From Candidatus Latescibacterota bacterium (GTDB taxonomy: Bacteria > Latescibacterota > UBA2968): a DNA stretch of 64,000 bases. The notes below the pieces were generated by a model that saw only the letters and a program-made list of their open reading frames with translations, was not told where the DNA came from and searched no databases. The stretch is from positions 62,001 to 126,000 of the forward strand of contig JAJDYX010000050.1 of assembly GCA_022824945.1 (NCBI GenBank), given 5' to 3'. Shown here in pieces: positions 16,458 through 26,050 of the stretch (its first letter is position 1; the number at the start of each line of letters is the position of its first letter). A program made the position numbers and the translations under genes.

Positions 16458-16570
16458 GTTTCCTCCTTGAAGGTGTTATGGTAGCGCGTCTTATTTCCTA
16501 TGAATACGCAAAAATAGTGAGAAAATCCAGTGAACTTCTCTGCGCGCATCCAGACCTCGGCAATTTTGGT

Positions 16571-16599
16571 TTGCCTCTTAAACAAGATGAAGATATAAT
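16571..16599 (+). promoter_or_regulatory. Sigma-70-type promoter for the DUF1800 operon
   Basis: TTGCCT (16571-16576), 17 bp and a perfect TATAAT (16594-16599) give a transcript start near 16606 and a 5' leader of about 125 nt. The leader is AT-rich with no clear fold. Confidence 0.6.
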
Positions 16600-16732
16600 A
16601 TTAGCAAGGATTATGAAATTTATTTTACAAAGGAATATTCGATCTAAATTATTGAAAAACAGCACTTTTTCCATTCGTATGACTGGACAGAGCAAGCGCA
16701 ACCAACGAGGTATTTCAGCAAAGGGGGAAACA

Positions 16733-18121
16733 ATGTCGAACACCGATATTGCGTTAATGGCCCACCTGATGCGTCGAGCCGGGTTTGGGGCCACGAGAAC
16801 AGAATTGGAGGACTATGCCGAAAAGGGCTATGAAAACGTCGTGGAAGATCTGGTCGAGCCGGAGCGCTGTGATCCCATTGATGAGGATATTTTGCACCGT
16901 TATTTTGGTAGCTTTGAAGCGGGATATGTGGAAAAATGGATGTATCGAATGGTCCGCAGCAAGCGTCCGCTCGAAGAAAAGATGGCTCTTTTCTGGCATC
17001 ACGTATTCGCCACCGGGGTGGGGAAAAATCAGCACCTTCTCGCCTCTGCTCGCCAGATCGATACTTTTCGGCGCGTAGGGCTTTCAAATATGCGGGAGAT
17101 CCTGCTCGAGCTGTCCAAAGACCCCGCTATGATTTTCTGGCTGGACAATAATGAGAACCGCAAAGGTGAGCCTAATGAGAACTACGGCCGAGAGCTGTTA
17201 GAACTCTTTTCAATGGGCGTTGGCAATTACACAGAAGACGATATTAAGAATTGTGCTCGCGCCTTTACGGGATGGACGTTCGCCCAGCCGCCGCCTCTGT
17301 ATCCACAGGGTTTCTACGATGCGAAATTCGTTTTTCTTGAAGAGGACCACGACGATGGGGAAAAGACGTTTTTGGGACATACGGGCAATTTCAATGGCGA
17401 CGATATCGTCGATATCATCGTCGAGCAACCTGCCTGTGCCAAGTTCATATCCAGGCACCTCTACAACTTCTTTGTCGCAGATGAGCCGCAGGTTCCATCC
17501 TGGCATGTGACTCCGCCGCAGGATCCCGAAGCGATTGAAATCCTGTCAAACGCTTTTATGGAGTCAAAAGGCGAGATGCGCCATGTTCTTAGAACGCTTT
17601 TCAATTCTGACTTCTTCAAGGAAGCGCGAGGCAAAAAAGTGAAAAGTCCAACAGAACTCGTTACGGGCATCTTGAAATTGATCGGCACCTATCAACGTCC
17701 CGATCCGGGTATGGGAAAATATTCGGGTGCCACCACGCTAATGGGGCAGAAATTGTTGGATCCACCGACTGTGGAAGGCTGGCACACCGGCAAGGAGTGG
17801 ATCGATGGCGGTACGTTGACCGAGCGCGTGAATTTCGCCGTTCGCGAGGTAAGCGATGCGTCCAGGCCGGGTATTGGTGAAATCATCAATCGGCTCAAAG
17901 CTGAAGGGAGAGCACTCGCCCCTGATGAGTTCGTGGAAAAATGTCTGGATCTCGCAGGTCCTATGACCGTGAGTGATACGACCCGCGAATCATTAAACAA
18001 ATTTGCGGAATCAGGTGGCGATCTCGATCTATCCGCTGACAACGGTTCTGAGGAGAGTACTGATCGCGTGGTGCAGATGTTGCAACTCATTGTCGCTTCG
18101 AGAGAGTATCAATTTGCGTAG
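16733..18121 (+). CDS. DUF1800 family protein
   Basis: 462 residues starting at the ATG preceded by AAGGGGG. The opening MSNTDIALMAHLMRRAGFGAT is the family's hallmark (HLLRRAGFG). The middle contains WHHVFATG, NENYGRELLELFSMGVGNY and ARAFTGWTF, and the end GQKLLDPPTVEGWHTGKEW, all conserved in DUF1800. The biochemical role is unknown; the family nearly always precedes DUF1501, as here (gap 21 bp). Members usually carry an export signal, but none is visible from this start, and upstream in-frame sequence does not supply one. Confidence 0.88.
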   Translation: MSNTDIALMAHLMRRAGFGATRTELEDYAEKGYENVVEDLVEPERCDPIDEDILHRYFGSFEAGYVEKWMYRMVRSKRPLEEKMALFWHHVFATGVGKNQHLLASARQIDTFRRVGLSNMREILLELSKDPAMIFWLDNNENRKGEPNENYGRELLELFSMGVGNYTEDDIKNCARAFTGWTFAQPPPLYPQGFYDAKFVFLEEDHDDGEKTFLGHTGNFNGDDIVDIIVEQPACAKFISRHLYNFFVADEPQVPSWHVTPPQDPEAIEILSNAFMESKGEMRHVLRTLFNSDFFKEARGKKVKSPTELVTGILKLIGTYQRPDPGMGKYSGATTLMGQKLLDPPTVEGWHTGKEWIDGGTLTERVNFAVREVSDASRPGIGEIINRLKAEGRALAPDEFVEKCLDLAGPMTVSDTTRESLNKFAESGGDLDLSADNGSEESTDRVVQMLQLIVASREYQFA

Positions 18122-18142
18122 CGCACGGAAAGGAGAAATAAA

Positions 18143-19279
18143 ATGGCTTATAGAGATCCGGTCCTGGTCGTTGTTGAGTTAAAGGGCGGCAATGACTTCA
18201 TGAATACCATTATCCCTTATACCAACGGCATATACCACGATTGCCGGCCCATTGTGGGGCTTCGCGAAGATGAAGTTTTGCCGATGAATGATACCCTGGC
18301 CTGGCACCCCAATACGGTGCCCTTGAAGGAGATGTTTGAGCAGGGTGATGTGGCAATTGTGCAGGGTATCGGGTATCCGGACTCGAGCCGATCGCATTTC
18401 AGGGCTATGGATGTCTGGCATACCTGTGAACCCATAGATATTGGCACAGAGGGCTGGTTGGGCAGAGTGGTACGCGACTTGGATCCGAAGGGGGAAAATG
18501 TCCTGACAGGCATCAACTTCGGAAAAGGGCTTTCCAGAGCACTGGCTGTTTCCGGCGTTCCCGTAACATCTGTTGATGACCTCGACAATTACGGCTTGAT
18601 GACCAGTATTGCGGAAGATCCAAAGCGAATGCAGGCTATTGAGATATTCAAGACTATGTACAAACCCGCGATTGGTACGGGCGTGGTGATGGATTATCTT
18701 TCGCAAACGGGTCTGGATGTCATCAAAGGTTCCGATAAGTTGAAGATGGCTCCGGCAATGTATCAGTCCGATGTAGAGTACGGAAGCAATTCGATTGCGA
18801 AGGCGTTGAGGGATGTCGCGCGTGTTCACCTTGCCGGTCTTGGCACAAGGATCTTTTACACGCAGCACGGGGGTTATGACCACCATGCAAATGAAATGCC
18901 GTCTCATCCCAAGTTGCTGACGGAGTTGTCAGAAGCAATCCGCGATTTTTTCCAGGATTTGCGAAATCACAATGCCTCGCAAGAGATTGTCATGCTCGTC
19001 TTTTCTGAGTTTGGGCGGCGTATGAGGGATAATGCCAGTGGCACTGACCACGGTACAGGTGGCGGTGCATTTATCATCGGTGACGGTGTGAATGGCGGGC
19101 TATACGCAGAATATCCCTCTCTTGATCCTTCTCGATGGGCCAACGGCGAAGACCTTGAGCATACTATTGACTTCCGCGGCATATACGCAACGCTCCTGGA
19201 GCAATGGATGGGAATGGATGCCACCCCGATTGTGGATGGGACATTTGAACAGATCCAGCCATTCAAAGAGGCCGTGTGA
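18143..19279 (+). CDS. DUF1501 family protein (sulfatase/alkaline-phosphatase-like fold)
   Basis: 378 residues with the DUF1501 signatures LVVVELKGGNDFMNTI near the start, FRAMDVWHT, YTQHGGYDHHANE, VFSEFGRR and DHGTGGGAFIIG. The histidines and aspartates in the last three motifs resemble the metal site of alkaline-phosphatase-superfamily enzymes. Most relatives have a Tat signal; this one begins directly at the core strand, suggesting cytoplasmic location or export with a partner. Start fixed by AAGGAG eight bases upstream. Operon with DUF1800 before and an NHL-repeat protein after. Confidence 0.9.
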   Translation: MAYRDPVLVVVELKGGNDFMNTIIPYTNGIYHDCRPIVGLREDEVLPMNDTLAWHPNTVPLKEMFEQGDVAIVQGIGYPDSSRSHFRAMDVWHTCEPIDIGTEGWLGRVVRDLDPKGENVLTGINFGKGLSRALAVSGVPVTSVDDLDNYGLMTSIAEDPKRMQAIEIFKTMYKPAIGTGVVMDYLSQTGLDVIKGSDKLKMAPAMYQSDVEYGSNSIAKALRDVARVHLAGLGTRIFYTQHGGYDHHANEMPSHPKLLTELSEAIRDFFQDLRNHNASQEIVMLVFSEFGRRMRDNASGTDHGTGGGAFIIGDGVNGGLYAEYPSLDPSRWANGEDLEHTIDFRGIYATLLEQWMGMDATPIVDGTFEQIQPFKEAV

Positions 19280-19300
19280 TATTGAAAAGGGAGGTGAATC

Positions 19301-20296
19301 ATGGGCAGACCTTATGGCCTGTTGCGGGCAGGATTTCCATTTTACAAGACTCTGGGTATGAGGCGGCTGACGAATTTTCCGATCGATATTGCCCTGGGCA
19401 AGGAAGGCTGTCTCTACATATTGTGTCGGAACAGAGATGCATCGACGATCAGGAAGTACCATATTGATGACAAAGATCTGGGTACCGTCGGTCGTGGGCT
19501 TACGTGGGCGGTTGCAATTATTGCCGATAGTGAGGAGAATCTCTATGTCTCAGACGAGGCCAAGCATTGTATTTTGTCCTTTGACAAAGGTGGCAAAGAG
19601 TTGGGGAAATGGGGTGAGTACGGCGACGGCGATGGACAACTGAACGGTCCGGCAGGTATCGCCTTTGATGCCGAAGAGAATATTTATGTTGCTGATAGCC
19701 TGAACCACAGGGTCCAGAAGTTTACCAAAGACGGTGAATTTATCTCAAAATGGGGCAGATTTGGCGATGGGGAGGGCGAGTTTAACATGCCCTGGGGGCT
19801 TACAGTGGATGAACTGGGCGATGTTTATGTCGCAGATTGGCGAAATGACAGAATTCAGAAGTTCACCGGTGACGGGGAGTTTATTTTCGCGTTCGGGAAG
19901 TCGGGCAGCGGAAATGGCGAGCTAAATAGACCGACGGGTGTGGCCGTAGATGAGCATGGCGATGTTTATGTTTCGGACTCAGGAAATGACCGGGTACAAT
20001 TGTTCAATTCCGAGTCGAGGTACGTGCAGAAATTCCTGGGGGATGCAACCCTGTCAACGGTCGCAATCGAATATATGATGACCAATGCCGGCCCAAATCG
20101 CCTGAGGGATATGGCAGACCTCGAGCCGCAAAAATATTTCCGGCGTCCGGGAGGGGTGGCTGTGAATGGAGATGGGCTGATGTTTGTGGCGGACAATGGC
20201 TCCTATCGAGTGCAGGTCTATCAGAAGCAGGCCATCCCGCTCACAGAAGAGCAGTTTTCCGCGCCGAGACGTTCGCCTACGCTTCACCAGGAATAG
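19301..20296 (+). CDS. NHL-repeat beta-propeller protein
   Basis: 331 residues with a strong ribosome site (GGGAGGTGA). At least five NHL-type repeats are visible, each with a GPAGIAFD-like turn, an ENIYVADSLNHRVQKF-like strand and then a GEFISKWG strand; they give a six-bladed propeller. Its first blades (about residues 25-90) are less regular. NHL propellers bind proteins, RNA or carry peptidyl-alpha-hydroxyglycine lyase activity; no lyase residues can be assigned here. No signal peptide. It is the third gene of the DUF1800/DUF1501 operon. Confidence 0.88.
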   Translation: MGRPYGLLRAGFPFYKTLGMRRLTNFPIDIALGKEGCLYILCRNRDASTIRKYHIDDKDLGTVGRGLTWAVAIIADSEENLYVSDEAKHCILSFDKGGKELGKWGEYGDGDGQLNGPAGIAFDAEENIYVADSLNHRVQKFTKDGEFISKWGRFGDGEGEFNMPWGLTVDELGDVYVADWRNDRIQKFTGDGEFIFAFGKSGSGNGELNRPTGVAVDEHGDVYVSDSGNDRVQLFNSESRYVQKFLGDATLSTVAIEYMMTNAGPNRLRDMADLEPQKYFRRPGGVAVNGDGLMFVADNGSYRVQVYQKQAIPLTEEQFSAPRRSPTLHQE

Positions 20297-20319
20297 GCTG
20301 AACGCGTCGAATACGAAGG

Positions 20320-20348
20320 CCCTCAGTTTTCGCTGGGGGTTTTTTTTA
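20320..20348 (+). terminator. Rho-independent terminator
   Basis: CCCTCAG (20320-20326) and CTGGGGG (20333-20339) form a 7-bp stem with one G-T pair and a TTTTCG loop, followed by eight T. The next gene begins only 35 bp later, so it may act as an attenuator for it. Confidence 0.82.
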
Positions 20349-20382
20349 TAATTCCTTACCCTGTGTGCAAAGAACGCATCCG

Positions 20383-22350
20383 ATGAGCAATCCTTTACAA
20401 GCACACCAGTTGTCGGCGGGAGAGCGAGAGCCATCGGTGCGCCCGGGTGCTATTGTCCTGGGGGTAGTACTCACTTTTTGTATCAACGGCTTCGATCCTA
20501 TCTCCCGCTACTTGATTCACTCTTCCTCGTTCACACACAGCCAGATGCCTTTTGCCCTGCTGGTGGGGCTTCTGCTCCTGGGTTATTTCTACAATCCCCT
20601 CGTGCGGAGACGGTTTCCCCGTTTCGCTTTGACGCGGCGGGATATGGCTGCCGTGCTCGCCATTGGATTTCTCGGCACAACAGTACCCACTCTCGCCCAG
20701 CGATTTGTAGCTGTGATCTCGGCTCCGGATTACTACGCTTCCCCGGAAAATGAATGGCCCACCTACACACTGCCCAATTTGCAGCGCTGGTTGTTTCCCA
20801 GCAATGCGGGAGATGGCGTTGGGATGTTCTATCGCGGGCTGGTTCCCGGTGCGCCTTTGCCCTGGGAGATATGGGTCGGTCCGCTTTTCTGGTGGTTCAG
20901 TCTGCTCATCGCGATCATGCTGGCCTGTTTCTGTCTTGCAGTCATTTTGAGAAAACAGTGGTCGGAAAGCGAGCGTCTGGCATTTCCCTTTGTAGAACTC
21001 TCTCTGATGCTCGTAGAAAATCCCGGTCCTGGACGGAATCTGCCCCAATTTTTCGGTCTGCCCCTTTTCTGGATCGGGTTTTCGATTCCAGCAATCATGC
21101 TTTTTTGGAATACGGCAGGCCACTTCTTTCCGGGCCTTCCCACATTCGCATTTCTCAATATTAGAACACTGCTTCCCATCGGACGTGGATTTATGCCTTT
21201 CTTTCTCCAGTTCGATTTTTATGTCATTTGTTTTGCTTATTTCACTACTCTGGAAATTCTCCTGTCGATGTGGCTTTTCCACATTTTGGGCATGCTGCAG
21301 GCTGGCATTTCCAACCGCATCGGATTTGGCCCAAGAGGCTATGGTTCGGGGGTAATCTCTCAGAATAATTATGGTCTGATGGTGTTTGTGTTATGGAGCC
21401 TTTGGATCGCACGCGGGCACATCCGCGATGTCTGGCGTAAAGCAGTTGGAAAAGGTCCCGAGGTTGATGATTCGACCGAATTGCTCTCCTATCGCACAGC
21501 GACCTTCGGTTTCATCTTTGCGAGCCTTTTCATTTTTTTTTGGCTCTGCAAAACCCAGATGAATCCGGGGGTGGCCGTGGCATTTATGTTTTTTAGCCTG
21601 ATTCTCTATTTGGGGATGGCCAAGATCGTGGCACTCAGCGGCTTGGTATCTCTACGGGGTTCGGGACCTACCGGACCCGTTAAGGGATTGATCGGCATCT
21701 GGAATATGGATGATACGACTATTGCGGCTCTGAACCAGATGGGTACGCTTTACGGTAACGCAAAGGGATTTGCCATGCCAGGTGCGGCCAATGCCGCTAG
21801 GGCAGGCGACCATACCGATCCCCAAAGGCGTCGGCTGGGTGGCGCAATTCTCATTGGCGGAATCCTCTCAATCCTCGCTTTTGTAATCACCACCCTTATT
21901 CTGGGTTATTACGGGCCAGGTGCTGAGAATTTTGGAGACTACAGTTATACGCGGGGTAACCGGGCCTTTTTTAATTATACCGTTTCGGATATCAAAGGGC
22001 GCCCAGATGCAGAACGGCAATGGTGGGATTTGGGTTTCGGAACCTTTGGGGCGGCGATAACTCTGCTGCTGATTTTTCTGAACCAGCGGTTTCCCTGGTG
22101 GCCCCTTCACCCGGTGGGATTTACTGTCTCCCTCCAGTATCCCACCCGCGCTTCCTTTTTTTCGGTATTTATCGCCTGGCTGATGAAAATAATTGTACTC
22201 AAAGTTGGCGGTATTGAGCTTTTCAACCGATCTCGGGTCTTTATCTTTGGCGTCCTCATGGGCTATACGCTGGGTGTTCTGGTTTCTTTTATTCTGGATA
22301 TTTTCTTTTTTATGGGCCAGGGCCACCGCATGCACACACCTCCGCTGTAA
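20383..22350 (+). CDS. Large multi-pass membrane protein, DUF6785/DUF6784-like (OPT-like permease?)
   Basis: 655 residues with more than ten hydrophobic segments. Conserved blocks shared with the proteins at 52161 and 57070 are YLIHSSSFTHSQMPF, LGTTVPTLAQRF, YYASPENEWPTY, RKQWSESERLAFP, FPWWPLHPVGF and a C-terminal GQGHRMHT. It is the most diverged of the three. A GTG at 20365 is an alternative start; neither has a good ribosome site, so expression may depend on read-through of the terminator just upstream. The family has no firm function; its size and topology suggest a transporter related to oligopeptide permeases, which is inference. Confidence 0.8.
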   Translation: MSNPLQAHQLSAGEREPSVRPGAIVLGVVLTFCINGFDPISRYLIHSSSFTHSQMPFALLVGLLLLGYFYNPLVRRRFPRFALTRRDMAAVLAIGFLGTTVPTLAQRFVAVISAPDYYASPENEWPTYTLPNLQRWLFPSNAGDGVGMFYRGLVPGAPLPWEIWVGPLFWWFSLLIAIMLACFCLAVILRKQWSESERLAFPFVELSLMLVENPGPGRNLPQFFGLPLFWIGFSIPAIMLFWNTAGHFFPGLPTFAFLNIRTLLPIGRGFMPFFLQFDFYVICFAYFTTLEILLSMWLFHILGMLQAGISNRIGFGPRGYGSGVISQNNYGLMVFVLWSLWIARGHIRDVWRKAVGKGPEVDDSTELLSYRTATFGFIFASLFIFFWLCKTQMNPGVAVAFMFFSLILYLGMAKIVALSGLVSLRGSGPTGPVKGLIGIWNMDDTTIAALNQMGTLYGNAKGFAMPGAANAARAGDHTDPQRRRLGGAILIGGILSILAFVITTLILGYYGPGAENFGDYSYTRGNRAFFNYTVSDIKGRPDAERQWWDLGFGTFGAAITLLLIFLNQRFPWWPLHPVGFTVSLQYPTRASFFSVFIAWLMKIIVLKVGGIELFNRSRVFIFGVLMGYTLGVLVSFILDIFFFMGQGHRMHTPPL

Positions 22351-22362
22351 TAAGGGGAACCA

Positions 22363-22406
22363 CAAAAAAAGCGGAGATATCCAGTGAATATCTCCGCTCT
22401 CTTTTT
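22363..22406. terminator. Bidirectional rho-independent terminator
   Basis: An 11-bp perfect stem (AGCGGAGATAT 22370-22380 and ATATCTCCGCT 22388-22398) is flanked by seven A on the left and a T-rich run on the right, so it can end both the permease-like gene and the convergent respiratory operon. Confidence 0.9.
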
Positions 22407-22419
22407 ATCTATGATATTG

Positions 22420-22737
22420 TTACTGCAAATAGTGGCTCGCTGGCATGCCCAACCAGCCGCGACTGACGTAATCTGCCATTGCAAAGGCAAACAGGATCAG
22501 CAAAAACAGGATGCCTGCACCTGCGAGCAACCAGGTCAATCGGCTGGCGTATTTGACGTGCATAAAAAACAGTATCACAATCGTGGCTTTTGTGCATGCG
22601 ATACCAAGTGCTACCACATCGTTAAACATGCCCAGGTCCTGGAAAGCCACCCAGACCGTTAGCGCGGTCAAAAACATCAAGGAGGCAAATACCGCCAGAT
22701 AGATGCGTACAGTCGGGCCGTGGTGACCATCAGCCAT
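22420..22737 (-). CDS. Cytochrome c oxidase subunit IV-type protein
   Basis: 105 residues with three predicted membrane helices (IYLAVFASLMFLTALTVWVAF, a second around VVALGIACTKATIVILFFMHV, a third around LLAGAGILFLLILFAFAMADY) and the family segment FFMHVKYASR. It stabilises the oxidase core. The start shares one base with the subunit III stop (TGATG), so the genes are translationally coupled; longer in-frame starts would overlap subunit III. Last gene of the respiratory operon, followed by a strong terminator. Confidence 0.85.
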   Translation of the reverse strand: MADGHHGPTVRIYLAVFASLMFLTALTVWVAFQDLGMFNDVVALGIACTKATIVILFFMHVKYASRLTWLLAGAGILFLLILFAFAMADYVSRGWLGMPASHYLQ

Positions 22738-23414
22738 CAGTGTCCTCCTCCCTGTGTGCCCAGAAGGTAGAGCAATGGAAATAGGAAAATCCAGACAATA
22801 TCGACAAAGTGCCAATACAGGCCAAAAATTTCAACAGGGGCGTTGTATTCAGCAGTGTACGTCCCCTGTGCAGTTTTAACAAATACCCAGATCAACAGAC
22901 CAATGCCAATAATCATATGCAGGGCATGCATCCCGGTCATTCCGAAATACAGAGAATAGAAGAGAGCCAGTTGGGGCGAATTTTCACCGTGCGGATGCCA
23001 GGCCAGGCCGGGGACCAAACCGTACTCGATTTTTGCAGAATATTCAAAATATTTGACCACCAAAAAGGTAAGTCCTAAAATTCCGGTTAGAGTCAGATAG
23101 ACCAGTATCCCTCTTTTATTGCCTTCGTGGGACTTGTGTACAGCCATCGCCATTGTCAGACTGCTGACAATCAATACTATGGTATTAAATGCTCCCAGAG
23201 GAATATCCAGGTGGCTACTGCCTTCAAAAAATGCCTCGGGATAATAGGATCGGTAGATCAGATACGTCGCAAAAAAGCCTCCAAAAAACAGAATTTCCGT
23301 AATCAGAAAGCTCCACATGCCAATGACGGCGGATTCCTTCTGCTGCGGCATATCTTCGAACTGGTGGGCCAGTCCGTGCGGGTGATCATCGTGATGTAAT
23401 GCGTGATCGGCCAT
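22737..23414 (-). CDS. coxC: Cytochrome c oxidase subunit III
   Basis: 225 residues with seven predicted helices and the subunit III pattern: KESAVIGMWSFLITEILFFG, FATYLIYRSYYPE, ALHMIIGIGLLIW and a C-terminal YWHFVDIVWIFLFPLLYL, where the YWHFVD-W motif is diagnostic. A histidine-rich N terminus (HHDDHPHG) faces the cytoplasm. Start overlaps the subunit I stop by one base (TAATG). Functions in proton-pump stability of the aa3-type core. Confidence 0.95.
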   Translation of the reverse strand: MADHALHHDDHPHGLAHQFEDMPQQKESAVIGMWSFLITEILFFGGFFATYLIYRSYYPEAFFEGSSHLDIPLGAFNTIVLIVSSLTMAMAVHKSHEGNKRGILVYLTLTGILGLTFLVVKYFEYSAKIEYGLVPGLAWHPHGENSPQLALFYSLYFGMTGMHALHMIIGIGLLIWVFVKTAQGTYTAEYNAPVEIFGLYWHFVDIVWIFLFPLLYLLGTQGGGH

Positions 23415-25045
23415 TAGTGCTCCTCAATTGGTCCGTACTGATAAGCTTCTTCTGTCACGAGAGGCGTTTCTTCAAAATTAAATGTGGGCGGTGGAGAGGT
23501 CGTTTCCCACTCCAGGCCTTTGGCTCCCCAGGGATTATCTGGTGCTTTTGGTCCCTTAAAGATCGACCATGTCAAATACGCGCCGGGAACCAGATACCCC
23601 AGAGCCAGAATTGATGCCCCCATAGATGATGCCACATTCAAGACCTGAAATTCGTCGGGATAGACGTGATAACGCCTCGGCATGCCCATATATCCCAGAA
23701 TGAATTGCGGGAAAAATGTCAGATTAAAGCCGAGAAACACCAGCAGGGCTGAAACGCGTCCCCAGATATCGGGGAACATCTTACCCGTAATTTTCGGCCA
23801 CCAGAAGTGCATGCCGCCCAGATATCCCATCACCTGACCACCAACCATAATATAGTGGAAGTGCGCGACCACAAAATACGTGTCGTGCAGGTGAATATCC
23901 AGGCCCATACTCGACAAAAATAGTCCGGTCAAACCACCAACTAAAAACAAGCCCAGATACCCATACACGTAAAACATCGCGGTGTCATATACAATAGACC
24001 CTTTGTATAAGGTCGCTGTCCAGTTGAATGTTTTGATCGCAGAGGGCACTGCTACCAGAAATGTGATGATGGAGAACACCATGCCAGCATATGTCGATTG
24101 GCTGCTCACAAACATGTGGTGTCCCCACACCAGGAATCCCAAAATTGCAATGGCCACACTTGAAAACGCGACAAATTCATATCCAAAGACGCGCTTGCGT
24201 GCCACAGAGGCTACCATTTCGCTCATCACGCCCATTGAAGGCAAGATCATGATATAAACGGCTGGATGCGAATAGAACCAGAATAAATGCTGGAACAAGA
24301 CGGGATCGCCACCGAGATTTGGATCGAAAAATCCAAACCCAAACCCGCGCTCGAGCATGAGCAGCACCAGCGTAATTGCGATAACGGGTGTGCCCAATAG
24401 CATAATCAAACTGGTGGCATAATGCGACCAGACAAACAGCGGCAGGCGGAACCAGGTCATCCCTGGCGCGCGCATGGTGTGGATCGTTACCACAAAGTTG
24501 AGTCCCGTCAGAATGGACGAGAAACCCGCCATAAAAGCGGCCATAGCAGCCAGAATTACATTTGAATTTGAATAGGTGCTGCTGTACGGCGTATAAAAAG
24601 TCCAGCCTGTATCAACACCGCCCCCAACCACGGCAATTGTTCCCAAAATTCCCGCAACGACATAAACATACCAACTCAAGAGATTGACGCGCGGAAAAGC
24701 CAGGTCTTTTGCGCCTACCATTATGGGGACTAAAAAGTTGCCAATGGTTGCGGGAATAGATGGCACCAAAAAGAAAAAGACCATAATGATGCCGTGCATT
24801 GAGAAAACTTTGTTATAAGTATCCGAAGACATCAAGTCGCCTTCGGGGGTCATCAGTTCAAAGCGAACCAGACTGGCAAATACTCCACCCAGGGCAAAAA
24901 AGATGGAAATTGAAATAATGTACAAAACGGCAATGCGCTTGTGGTCTCTGGTCAACAACCACGACTTAAGCCCATAACCGTTATTCAGATAATTGACGCT
25001 CGGCGCATCTTCAGACGCTTGAACATCTTGCTCGGTGATTGCCAT
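23414..25045 (-). CDS. coxA: Cytochrome c oxidase subunit I, A2-type
   Basis: 543 residues with twelve helices. Heme a, heme a3 and CuB histidines are in the expected places (MHGIIMVFFF, HPAVYIMILP, WGHHMFVS, VAHFHYIMVGG). Helix VI reads FWFYSHPAVYIMILP: the glutamate of A1 oxidases (HPEVY) is absent and a Tyr-Ser pair precedes the His, the signature of A2-type caa3 oxidases such as that of Rhodothermus. It reduces oxygen to water while pumping protons. Lies seven bases after subunit II. Confidence 0.97.
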   Translation of the reverse strand: MAITEQDVQASEDAPSVNYLNNGYGLKSWLLTRDHKRIAVLYIISISIFFALGGVFASLVRFELMTPEGDLMSSDTYNKVFSMHGIIMVFFFLVPSIPATIGNFLVPIMVGAKDLAFPRVNLLSWYVYVVAGILGTIAVVGGGVDTGWTFYTPYSSTYSNSNVILAAMAAFMAGFSSILTGLNFVVTIHTMRAPGMTWFRLPLFVWSHYATSLIMLLGTPVIAITLVLLMLERGFGFGFFDPNLGGDPVLFQHLFWFYSHPAVYIMILPSMGVMSEMVASVARKRVFGYEFVAFSSVAIAILGFLVWGHHMFVSSQSTYAGMVFSIITFLVAVPSAIKTFNWTATLYKGSIVYDTAMFYVYGYLGLFLVGGLTGLFLSSMGLDIHLHDTYFVVAHFHYIMVGGQVMGYLGGMHFWWPKITGKMFPDIWGRVSALLVFLGFNLTFFPQFILGYMGMPRRYHVYPDEFQVLNVASSMGASILALGYLVPGAYLTWSIFKGPKAPDNPWGAKGLEWETTSPPPTFNFEETPLVTEEAYQYGPIEEH

Positions 25046-25051
25046 GACGCA

Positions 25052-26002
25052 TTACTCCATACTCGTGAGTTCGGGGGCTTTCAGCGATTTGATATAGGCG
25101 ATTAACTGAATGATCCCTTCTTCGCTGATCTGACCTTTGAAAGTTGGCATAATGGGTTTGTATCCCGCCATGACTTTGGCGGAAGGGTTCAGAATCGATT
25201 CTCGAATATAGGCTTCGTCAACCAATGCAGTACCGCCGCCTTCCAAAGCCACTGTTTTGCCAAAGAGACCCGCCAGAGATGGACCGCGTCCTGTCCCGTC
25301 CATCTTGTGGCAGGTGTGACAGGCGTATTGTTCAAATAATCTTTCTCCAGCCACTTCCATTGGCTCATTTGCAGTCCCGCCAGTCAACCAGGCTTCGTAA
25401 TCTTGAGGTTCCAGGACATGTACTGTTCCAATCATACGCGAATGCTCGGTGCCGCAAAATTCGGCGCAAAACAGATGATACGAACCGACCTGCGTCGCTT
25501 TAAACCACAAATTGGTATATCTCCCAGGTACCACATCTTTTTTGACGCGAAAAGCGGGAATATAAAAACTGTGCAATACATCTTCCGATGTCATGGTCAG
25601 GCGCACCGATTCACCCAATGGCACGTGTAATTCGTTGATCTCTTTTTTGCCTTCCGGATGTTGCAATTTCCACATCCACTGTTTGCCCACCACATACATT
25701 TCCATGGCGTTTGGCGGAGGTGTAATTAGATGGAAATACAGGACGGTTGCCCACACAAATACACCCAGTGCGAGCACCGCCGGAATGGCCGTCCAAAATA
25801 TCTCGAGGCCGAGATGCCCCGCAATTTGTCGCGGCACTTCGTCGTCCGATTTGCGCTGATATTTAATTGCAAAAATAACTACTAAAATGACAACGAGGAG
25901 CGCGAAAAATACGCACAGTGCCAAAATGCCAAAATAAAGCGCGTCAACTTGAAAGGCAAAACTCGAAGCTTGATCTGGAAAAAGAGGAAAATCAGTCTGC
26001 AT
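25052..26002 (-). CDS. coxB: Cytochrome c oxidase subunit II fused to cytochrome c (caa3 type)
   Basis: 316 residues. Two N-terminal helices are followed by a cupredoxin domain with the CuA site CAEFCGTEHSRM (about residues 180-191), and then a cytochrome c domain with the heme motif CHTCH and a distal methionine in IMPTFKGQ. The fusion lets electrons pass directly to CuA from the membrane or from alternative complex III. The ATG at 26002 was preferred over a TTG four codons earlier. Follows SCO by 48 bp. Confidence 0.96.
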   Translation of the reverse strand: MQTDFPLFPDQASSFAFQVDALYFGILALCVFFALLVVILVVIFAIKYQRKSDDEVPRQIAGHLGLEIFWTAIPAVLALGVFVWATVLYFHLITPPPNAMEMYVVGKQWMWKLQHPEGKKEINELHVPLGESVRLTMTSEDVLHSFYIPAFRVKKDVVPGRYTNLWFKATQVGSYHLFCAEFCGTEHSRMIGTVHVLEPQDYEAWLTGGTANEPMEVAGERLFEQYACHTCHKMDGTGRGPSLAGLFGKTVALEGGGTALVDEAYIRESILNPSAKVMAGYKPIMPTFKGQISEEGIIQLIAYIKSLKAPELTSME

Positions 26003-26050
26003 GTGCCAACTCAAAAGTTAGAGGTCTAATGGACTTTTCTTGTTGAGGTG

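Noticed and set aside
20395..21282. Minus-strand open frame of about 295 codons
   Set aside because: Antisense to the permease-like gene; the charged, glutamine-rich translation is the usual mirror of membrane helices.
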